A stretch of 64,000 nucleotides of DNA from Steroidobacteraceae bacterium (lineage in GTDB: Bacteria > Pseudomonadota > Gammaproteobacteria > Steroidobacterales > Steroidobacteraceae): the NCBI GenBank assembly GCA_019187495.1, contig JABAQN010000003.1, positions 1-64,000 on the forward strand, read 5' to 3'. Shown here one piece after another: positions 57,990 through 64,000 of the stretch. The notes beneath the pieces were generated by a model. The model was given only the letters and a program-made list of their open reading frames with translations, had not been told where the DNA came from and did no database searches. Each line of letters starts with the position of its first letter. Position 1 is the first letter of the stretch. The position numbers and the translations under genes were made by a program.

Positions 57990-58631
57990 TCAGTCGCGCT
58001 CGGCCTGCAGCAGCATATGCATTTTCACGAGATGCGCCACGGATGTGGCAGCCATCTTGGCCATGACATTGGCCCGGTGGATTTCCACGGTACGCTCGCT
58101 CAGTCCGAGATCGATCGCAATTGCCTTGTTCGCGCGTCCGTCGACGACGAGCGTCATGACCTCGCGCTCGCGGGGCGTGAGTTTGCCGGCGCGATGCCTC
58201 AGATCCGCCAACCGGTCGATGCTGCGCCGATTGGCGGCGTCGAGCTCGAGCGCTGCATTGATGCGGTCGAGCAGGTCCTGGTCGCGAAAGGGTTTCTGCA
58301 GGAAATCGAACGCACCGGCCTTCATCGCCTGGACGGCCATCGGAATGTCGGCATGGCCGCTGACCAGGATGACCGGCAGGATCGAGCCCGAGCGGTTGAG
58401 CTGCTGCTGGACTTCGAGGCCGCTCATCTCCGGCATGCGCACATCGAGCACCAGGCAGCCCGGCTGGCTCCGGTCGAGCCTGGCGAGGAATTCGCCGGGT
58501 CTCGCGAAGGCGACGGGATGGTATCCGACGGTGGTGACGAGCAGCGCCATCGCCCGGCGCATGCCGTCGTCGTCATCGACGATATAGACGACCGGTTTGC
58601 GCCGCGCCTCCGGGCGCATTTCGATGGCCAT
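57990..58631 (-). CDS. FixJ-type response regulator
   Basis: A 213-residue regulator. The receiver (about 12-130) has acidic residues in VVYIVDDDDGMRRAM, phosphoacceptor D63 in LVLDVRMPEMSGLEV and Lys in AFDFLQKPFRDQDLL. The LuxR-type helix-turn-helix (about 145-205) reads KLTPREREVMTLVVDGRANK then LSERTVEIHRANVMAKM, the FixJ/NodW subgroup pattern. It lies 18 bp after the kinase gene on the same strand. It is the best candidate for binding the CTACGTAG boxes of the island. Confidence 0.93.
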   Translation of the reverse strand: MAIEMRPEARRKPVVYIVDDDDGMRRAMALLVTTVGYHPVAFARPGEFLARLDRSQPGCLVLDVRMPEMSGLEVQQQLNRSGSILPVILVSGHADIPMAVQAMKAGAFDFLQKPFRDQDLLDRINAALELDAANRRSIDRLADLRHRAGKLTPREREVMTLVVDGRANKAIAIDLGLSERTVEIHRANVMAKMAATSVAHLVKMHMLLQAERD

Positions 58632-58649
58632 GGCCTGGTTCCTCGCATG

Positions 58650-59495
58650 TCATGCGGCAGCGGAGGCCGGCAGGCGAAACCAGAACCGCGCGCCGCCAGC
58701 CGGCAGATTCTCGAAGCCGATCGTGCCCTCGTGCGCCTCGATGATAGCCCGGCCGGAAGCGAGATCGAGCCCCGTTCCATGCGGCTTGGTCGTGAAGAAC
58801 GGGTGGAACAGCCGCGCACGCGCCGTTTCCGGTACACCGGGACCCTGGTCCTCGACGGCAATGCGCACGCCGTAGCCGTTGCCCGTCAGCCCGATGCGCA
58901 CGACGGGTGCGGCAGCAAATCCGGCCTGCGCTTCGAGTGCGTTCTGCGTCAGCGCGTAGAGCACATACTGGATACGCAGCCGGTCGATCGACACTGTGGG
59001 CAGATCGGGTTGCAGGGACAATTCCAGATTCGAGCCCCGTCGGCCGGCGAGCAACTGGAGTACCGGCATCAGCTCCATGACGATTTCGGCCGGCTCGCAG
59101 GCGGAGCGGACCATCTCCCGCGCCCTGAGCAGTTCACGGATGTAGCCGATGCCCCGTCCGGCGATCAGCGCCTGTTCGCTGGTGTGCTGCAGGGCCTCGA
59201 TGGCGGAAGCGATCATCGGCTCGGGGCGATCGAGCATGCGCCGGCCCGCATGCGCAAAAGTGGTGATCGCGCCGATGGGCTGATTGAGTTCGTGCGCGAT
59301 GCCGGAGCCCATCGACTCGAGGGCGGAGCGCCGTGCCAGCAGCAGCAATCGCTCGAGCAGAAGCAGCGCGGCGCCGTCATTCTGCGGATCGGGTGACGGA
59401 CTTTTCACGGGTCCTGTCCCGGAATCGCCCGCGAACTCCGGCGCTTCGGCGTGCACAAGATCACGGTCATCCCGATCGTCATGATGACAGATCAT
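58650..59495 (-). CDS. Histidine kinase without recognisable sensor domain (FixL-like transmitter)
   Basis: A 281-residue soluble kinase. A short polar N-terminus leads straight to the phosphoacceptor (H68, MGSGIAHELNQPIGAI, the FixL/DctB HELNQP type). The ATPase domain follows: N box LTQNALEAQ, DQGPGVPETARARLFHPFF and TTKPHGTGLDLASGRAII. No PAS, GAF or transmembrane segment is visible, so the signal must come from a partner. The G2 loop has Asp where GTGLGLA is usual. The start at 59495 is the longest option. It lies 159 bp after the hybrid kinase gene. Confidence 0.85.
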   Translation of the reverse strand: MICHHDDRDDRDLVHAEAPEFAGDSGTGPVKSPSPDPQNDGAALLLLERLLLLARRSALESMGSGIAHELNQPIGAITTFAHAGRRMLDRPEPMIASAIEALQHTSEQALIAGRGIGYIRELLRAREMVRSACEPAEIVMELMPVLQLLAGRRGSNLELSLQPDLPTVSIDRLRIQYVLYALTQNALEAQAGFAAAPVVRIGLTGNGYGVRIAVEDQGPGVPETARARLFHPFFTTKPHGTGLDLASGRAIIEAHEGTIGFENLPAGGARFWFRLPASAAA

Positions 59496-59654
59496 GCCGC
59501 AAGGGCGCGCCGGTCGCAGTCGCCGGAACCACGCAGCATCCTGCGCCTGGCCCCTAATGGCGAGACACTGGATAGCATGGTGATCTCCACCTTTTCAATA
59601 GTGCGCGTCGCTGACTCCGGCAACACGTGGACTCGTCCGGCGACGCCACCCGAA

Positions 59655-62180
59655 TCAGGCCTGCCGCTGCCCGAGCGCCCGGAAGATCTCCGCCAGTTGT
59701 CCGGGATCCAGCGGCTTGACGATGTGTCGATCGAAACCCGCCGCGATGCAGCGCTGCGCATCCGTGTCCGACCCACGTCCCGTGAGCGCGACGAGATAGA
59801 GTGATTTGAAGGCCTCCTCGGCACGCAGTTGCCGGGCGACTTCGAAGCCATCCATGGCAGGAAGGCCTATGTCGCAGAACATGACCTGCGGGCGAAAGGC
59901 GCGTGCCTTCGCCAGTGCCCCGGCGCCGTCGTGGGCGACCTCGACGATGTGACCATCCAGTTCGAGCAGTGTTTGCAGACCCTTGGCCGCGTCGATGTAG
60001 TCGTCGACGACAAGGACCCGCCAGCGGCTTCGGATGGAAGCCTCCGTGGATGTCGCCGCGGGCCCGGGCGCCGGCAGCAGCCGCATGCATGGCACGCCGA
60101 GCGGCAGGCGCACGATGAACTCCGAACCGCGGCCCGGCCCTTCGCTTCGCGCCTCGACCGTACCATCGTGCAGCGATACCAGCATCTTCACGAGTGCGAG
60201 GCCGAGACCGAGACCCGCATCCGGGCGCTCGAGGCTGCTCGCCCCCTGGCGGAAAGGCTCGAAGATCCGCGGGATCAGCCCGGCGTCCATCCCCTCGCCG
60301 CTGTCGATGACATGCAGCACAGCCAGCTTGCGCGAGAGATCCTCGTGGAGCCGCAGCCGGACACATCCGCCAGGATTCGTGAACTTGATCGCATTGGAAA
60401 CCAGGTTGTCGATGACCTGCACGAGGCGGACTCGATCGCCATGCACGAGAAGCGGACGATCTGGCAGATCCAGATCGCTTCTGATCGAGCGATCGGCAAG
60501 GACCGGCGCGTGGTCCGCGGCGCAGGCACGTACGACCTGGACGATGTCCAGCGGTTCGCGTTGCAGCCGCAGTTTGTGCTGCGATCCGCGCGAGAGATCG
60601 AGCAGGTCGTCGACGAGACGCGCGAGCAGCCGCGTCTGACGGCGGATGACGTCCAGCGCCTGGCGCGCAGGCGTGGTGCCCGGCGCCACGCGCTTCAGGA
60701 TCTCGAGATTGATCGTGATCGGGACCATCGGATTGCGCAGTTCGTGCGCCAGCATCGCCAGGAAGCGGTTCTTGTGCTCGTCGGCCGTGGCGAGCGCCAC
60801 GGCCTGGGAGCGAAGTTCCTCGCTCTGCCGGCGCAGCGTCTCGTTCTGCGCCTGGATCCGCTCGTTGCGCTCGGTGATTTCCGTGAGGAGCTGCCGGGTG
60901 TGCTCCCGCGAGACGGCATTCTGCATTCCGGTCCCGAGTTCGCGCGCAACGGTTTCGAGGAAGATGACCGCCGCCTCGTCGAAATCCTTCGAGCCCGCGA
61001 CCAGCAGGACGCCGTGCAGCGTGTCCTGGAAGAGGATCGGTACGGCAACGATCGTCCTCGTTCCGGCCGGCCCGTATCCAGGATTCGCGCCGCCCGCGCC
61101 GTCGCGTGGCTCGGCGCGCGTGACGATCGTGCGCCGCATGCGCGTCGCCTCTCGTGGCGCTCCCTCATCCTGCTGCGGGCCGGTCGGGCTTCCTGCGGCC
61201 GGGATGGCCGCGAGTACCCGCAACCGGGGCGCTCCCTCGATGTGCTGGTAGAGGATACCGAGTTCGGCATGCACCTGCTCCACGACGGGTGCAAGCGCCC
61301 GGTTCGCGAGCAGCGCGATGTCTGCCGTCGACGAGATGGCGGCGGACACGGCGGCACGGGCACGCAACCGGCGCTCGCGGCTCTCGATCTGCAGTGCCGC
61401 TGTCGCGACGGCACGCGTGAGCGCGCGTGTTTCGCTGCGCACGGCAACAGCCTCGTCATGCGTCGGCAGTTCGTGGGCCGTCAGGCGCAGCGCCTCGGAC
61501 CAGTCGCCGCGCCCGAGCGATGCGGCCACCCGGGTCAGTCTGCGCAGCGGGTGGCGCACCGCGCGAGTCGTGAGCCATGCAATCGCGAGCGTGAAGAGGG
61601 TGGCGAACACGACCATCGCGACCGAACCCGTCGCGACGCGTTCGCGGGCGGTGGCCATGGTGGCAAGCGCCGCATCGGTATCTTTCTGCAGCGTCGCCAG
61701 GTAGCGCTCGAGATCGACCAGCACTGATGCGCGCAGTGCCCCGAGCTCGCGGGCGCGGGCCAGGCGGGCCTCAGTCGTGAGGGCCGGCGCGAGGAGCGCC
61801 GTCGCCTCCGCGAGATAGGTGCGTGCATCCGGGCCGAAGCGCGCCCGGTGGTCCATGTTTCCCGGTATCGTCGAATGCTCCTCGAGCTGTCCGAGAGTTT
61901 TCCGCGCAGCTTCGATGCGCGTGGCCAGCTCGGCCCGGCTCGCATTCTCGGGAAACAGCGCGAAGTCGCGCATGCCGATCGCCACGTACAGCAGATCATG
62001 CTCGAGTTCCAGGGCGCGATCGCGCAGCGGCACGATGTCTCCGGAATAGGCGAGCTGGGCGCGGGCGCTCTGGTGCTCCCAGTGGAGCACGATGGTCGTG
62101 AACAGGCCGAGTCCGACGAGGAGTACCCCGAAACCGATTCCGAGGCGAGTGCCCAACGACAAGTCGACTTTGCGCTTCAC
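59655..62180 (-). CDS. Membrane hybrid histidine kinase with GAF and receiver domains
   Basis: An 841-residue sensor. TM1 is LGIGFGVLLVGLGLFTTIVL; a periplasmic four-helix-type sensor (about 35-185) follows; TM2 is VAMVVFATLFTLAIAWL; then HAMP. A GAF domain (about 275-410, IALLANRALAPVVEQVHAEL) precedes a coiled coil. The phosphoacceptor is FLAMLAHELRNPMVPITINL; the ATPase has DNLVSNAIKFTNPGG and GLGLGLALVKMLVSLHDG. The C-terminal receiver (about 715-835) has VLVVDDYIDAAKGLQ and VMFCDIGLPAMDGFEV. It heads the FixL/FixJ-like genes and may supply their missing input. Confidence 0.92.
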   Translation of the reverse strand: MKRKVDLSLGTRLGIGFGVLLVGLGLFTTIVLHWEHQSARAQLAYSGDIVPLRDRALELEHDLLYVAIGMRDFALFPENASRAELATRIEAARKTLGQLEEHSTIPGNMDHRARFGPDARTYLAEATALLAPALTTEARLARARELGALRASVLVDLERYLATLQKDTDAALATMATARERVATGSVAMVVFATLFTLAIAWLTTRAVRHPLRRLTRVAASLGRGDWSEALRLTAHELPTHDEAVAVRSETRALTRAVATAALQIESRERRLRARAAVSAAISSTADIALLANRALAPVVEQVHAELGILYQHIEGAPRLRVLAAIPAAGSPTGPQQDEGAPREATRMRRTIVTRAEPRDGAGGANPGYGPAGTRTIVAVPILFQDTLHGVLLVAGSKDFDEAAVIFLETVARELGTGMQNAVSREHTRQLLTEITERNERIQAQNETLRRQSEELRSQAVALATADEHKNRFLAMLAHELRNPMVPITINLEILKRVAPGTTPARQALDVIRRQTRLLARLVDDLLDLSRGSQHKLRLQREPLDIVQVVRACAADHAPVLADRSIRSDLDLPDRPLLVHGDRVRLVQVIDNLVSNAIKFTNPGGCVRLRLHEDLSRKLAVLHVIDSGEGMDAGLIPRIFEPFRQGASSLERPDAGLGLGLALVKMLVSLHDGTVEARSEGPGRGSEFIVRLPLGVPCMRLLPAPGPAATSTEASIRSRWRVLVVDDYIDAAKGLQTLLELDGHIVEVAHDGAGALAKARAFRPQVMFCDIGLPAMDGFEVARQLRAEEAFKSLYLVALTGRGSDTDAQRCIAAGFDRHIVKPLDPGQLAEIFRALGQRQA

Positions 62181-62320
62181 GCGCCTCTCCCAGCGTGCGC
62201 GACGGGCCCCGCACAGTACCCGCGCGCATGGCGACAGAAGTTCCGCTCATTCTAGCCGGAAACTGCCGCGGACCGGCAGGCGAGCGGAGCGCCACGCGCG
62301 AGGTCCGCCCGTCGTTGCAT

Positions 62321-62358
62321 TTGCAAGCAGACAGGTGCTAGAGTAGTAATTGATTACT
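62321..62358 (+). promoter_or_regulatory. Candidate promoter and TetR operator of the efflux operon
   Basis: A perfect inverted repeat AGTAAT-TG-ATTACT (62345-62358) ends 18 bp before the regulator start, in locally AT-rich sequence unlike its surroundings. A -35-like TTGCAA (62321-62326) with 17-bp spacing to TAGTAA (62344-62349) would place the palindrome over the -10 region. This is the expected layout for TetR self-repression. Confidence 0.6.
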
Positions 62359-62376
62359 CACTTGTTGGAGAACCGG

Positions 62377-62982
62377 ATGGTGAACGAACGCCCGCCACAC
62401 CTGCCCGCCGATGAACGCCGCGCGGCCACGGTGCAAGCCGTCGTCGATCTCGCCGCCGAGCAGAATCCGGCCGAGATCACCACCGCCGCCATCGCCGATC
62501 GAATGGGCCTGACCCAGGGAGCGCTGTTTCGCCACTTCCCGACCAAGGACGCGATCCTGGAAGCCGCGATGTCGTGGGTCAGCGAACGCTTGCTGGCGCG
62601 CATCGACGAGGCCGCCGCCGCCGCGTCCGCCGGCGCGGCGCTCGAAGCGATGTTCATGGCGCACATCGATTTCGTGGCGAAGCATCCCGGGGTGCCGCGC
62701 ATGTTGTTTGGAGAGTTGCAGCGCCCGGGCGAAACGCTCGCGAAGCGAATGGTGCAGACCCTGATTCGCCGCTATGAGCAGCGGCTGCGCCGCATCATGG
62801 AGGCGGGCAAGGAACAGGGTGAGTTGGACGCGGGGCTCGACGTGGATGCCGCCGCCGTGCTGTTCATCGGCACGATTCAGGGTCTCGTCATGCAATCGCT
62901 GCTCGCCGGCAAGGTCAGCCGGATCCGCCGGCACGCGCCGGCTGTCTTCGCCATCTATCGCCGCGGCATCGGTGCGCCATGA
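62377..62982 (+). CDS. TetR-family repressor (CecR/YbiH-like)
   Basis: A 201-residue repressor. The helix-turn-helix at about 15-60 reads ATVQAVVDLAAEQNPAEITT, AAIADRMGLTQGALFRHFPT and KDAILEAAM. The C-terminal ligand domain contains MFMAHIDFVAKHPGVPRMLF. The ATG at 62377 has TTGGAG before it and is preferred over one at 62350 lying inside the operator. The stop overlaps the HlyD gene (ATGA). The order TetR then YbhG-like adaptor matches the E. coli cecR-ybhGFSR operon. Confidence 0.9.
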   Translation: MVNERPPHLPADERRAATVQAVVDLAAEQNPAEITTAAIADRMGLTQGALFRHFPTKDAILEAAMSWVSERLLARIDEAAAAASAGAALEAMFMAHIDFVAKHPGVPRMLFGELQRPGETLAKRMVQTLIRRYEQRLRRIMEAGKEQGELDAGLDVDAAAVLFIGTIQGLVMQSLLAGKVSRIRRHAPAVFAIYRRGIGAP

Positions 62983-64000
62983 GCGGGGTGGTTCCGGGCC
63001 GCGCGGCGAAGGCGGCAATCGTCATCGCCGCCGTCCTGGTCGTGGGCGGCGGCGCGGCGTACTTTTGGTCGCAGCGCATCGATGGGAGCAGCGATCCGCT
63101 GCGGCTCTACGGCAACGTCGACATCCGCGAGGTGCAGCTGGCGTTTCGCCAGCCGGGTCGCCTGGCGGAGATGGCTTTCGACGAAGGCGATGCCGTCCGC
63201 GTCGGCACGCGGCTGGCCGCTCTCGATGCGCAGCCCTATCGTGAAGCCCTTGCAGCCGCCTCGGCCGCCGCGCAGGTGGCGGAGGCGGAACTCGCGAAGC
63301 TGCGCCGAGGTCTCCGACCACAGGAAATCAAGCAGGCGAAGGAGACCCTGAAGCAGGCGCAGGCCGTCGCCGAAGACGCCGAGCGCAACTACCTGCGCCA
63401 AAGCAGCCTGCTCGCGTCGGGCGCGAGCAGTGCAAGGACCGTCGATGGGGCCCGCGCGGCCCGCGACCAGGCCGCCGCTCGCGTCGAGGCCGCAAAGGCC
63501 GCGCTGTCCCAGGCTTCAGAGGGCTTTCGCGAGGAGGACATTGCAGCCGGCGAGGCACGCCTCGCCGCCGCGCGTGCTGCCGAGGCGCTGGCCACGACCG
63601 CACTCGCGGACACGGAGTTGCAGGCGCCGAGCGATGGCACGGTGATCGCGCGGGTGCGTGAACCGGGCAGCATGGTCACGAGCCAGAGCACCGTGTACAG
63701 CCTGAGCCTGGACAAGCCTGTATACGTGCGTGCCTACGTGGGCGAGCCGGACCTGGGACGCGTCGCGCCAGGCGGCGCGGTGCGCGTCACGAGTGACTCC
63801 TCCGGCAAGGTTTACCACGGACGGATCGGCTTCATATCGTCGCGCGCCGAGTTCACGCCGAAGACGGTCGAAACCACCGATCTGCGTACGGACCTCGTGT
63901 ATCGCCTGCGCATCGTCATCGACGAGGCCGATCGCGACAGCGCATTGCGCCAGGGCATGCCGGTGACGATCGAGGTCGACGTCGAGTCCGGCACCGGCAA
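62979..64000 (+). CDS. HlyD-family membrane fusion protein (YbhG-like), cut by window end
   Basis: The open frame runs from the ATG at 62979 to the last base (340 codons) without a stop. An N-terminal membrane helix (AAIVIAAVLVVGGGAAYFW) is followed by YGNVDIREVQLAFRQPGRL, the adaptor lipoyl-like half. A long Ala/Glu-rich helical hairpin (about 80-190) and TELQAPSDGTVIARVREPGS follow, then the beta-barrel (DKPVYVRAYVGEPDLGRVAP). This matches YbhG-type adaptors of ABC exporters; the ATPase and permease genes should lie beyond the window. Confidence 0.92.
   Translation, partial: MSGVVPGRAAKAAIVIAAVLVVGGGAAYFWSQRIDGSSDPLRLYGNVDIREVQLAFRQPGRLAEMAFDEGDAVRVGTRLAALDAQPYREALAAASAAAQVAEAELAKLRRGLRPQEIKQAKETLKQAQAVAEDAERNYLRQSSLLASGASSARTVDGARAARDQAAARVEAAKAALSQASEGFREEDIAAGEARLAAARAAEALATTALADTELQAPSDGTVIARVREPGSMVTSQSTVYSLSLDKPVYVRAYVGEPDLGRVAPGGAVRVTSDSSGKVYHGRIGFISSRAEFTPKTVETTDLRTDLVYRLRIVIDEADRDSALRQGMPVTIEVDVESGTG

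Noticed and set aside
44258-62376. FNR/Anr-type boxes (TTGAT-N4-ATCAA) expected for a low-oxygen island
   Set aside because: I scanned the intergenic regions by eye and found no convincing match.

Overview
The window is a very GC-rich, densely packed bacterial chromosome segment. The gene order (tRNA-Lys and queEC behind a complete ruvCAB-ybgC-tolQRAB-pal-cpoB block, a RelA-type ppGpp synthetase, MaeB-type malic enzyme, sucAB-lpd) points to a gammaproteobacterium, perhaps near Xanthomonadales or Steroidobacterales; the genus cannot be read from the sequence. Most genes abut or overlap through ATGA/GTGA junctions, and GTG or TTG starts are common. No rRNA, CRISPR array or insertion sequence was seen.

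Layout. (1) 1-6480: TCA-cycle operon sucA (5' cut off), sucB and lpd, plus a fatty acyl-CoA ligase. (2) 6484-10600, minus strand: an unusual two-receiver/TonB fusion and relA. (3) 10653-19835: a YebC-like protein lacking its N-terminal domain, ruvC-ruvA-ruvB, ybgC, the Tol-Pal envelope system, queE, queC and tRNA-Lys(UUU). (4) 19873-30283: malic enzyme, RND efflux pair, fasciclin protein, OmpR/CpxA-like two-component pair, and a 2-hydroxyacid dehydrogenase with a signal peptide. (5) 30395-39520: a compact Tad/Flp pilus operon with two pilin-like genes (one only 59 codons), TadE/TadG-like pseudopilins, CpaB, secretin, CpaF, TadB, TadC and a DUF192-type protein, without a prepilin peptidase or TadZ. 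(6) 39640-43410: isovaleryl-CoA dehydrogenase, a biotin-dependent carboxylase alpha subunit and a DUF2238 membrane protein. (7) 43440-44179: remnants of two converging HicAB toxin-antitoxin loci. (8) 44258-62180: a stress/dormancy-type island. (9) 62321-64000: a TetR regulator with a palindromic operator and the start of a YbhG-like HlyD adaptor.

The island in (8) is the most interesting part. It carries a zinc alcohol dehydrogenase, CBS-pair protein, small EF-hand protein, DUF2934 protein, Hsp20, oxygen-independent (B12-type) ribonucleotide reductase, P-type ATPase, sugar nucleotidyltransferase, universal stress protein, kinase-like/P-loop fusion protein, a second DUF2238 protein and a solitary divergent GroEL. 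It ends in a FixJ-type response regulator, a histidine kinase without a visible sensory domain, and a hybrid kinase. The content resembles the mycobacterial DosR dormancy regulon (Hsp20, NrdZ, CtpF, Hrp1, universal stress proteins, Rv2004c-like fusion). Two identical CTACGTAG palindromes, 52 bp apart and flanking a perfect hairpin, sit midway between the divergent EF-hand/CBS and DUF2934/Hsp20 operons. A third TACGTAG lies in the P-type ATPase/nucleotidyltransferase divergent gap. These are candidate binding sites for the FixJ-type regulator. Inside the island, a small secreted protein is interrupted by an in-frame TGA with clear coding sequence beyond it.
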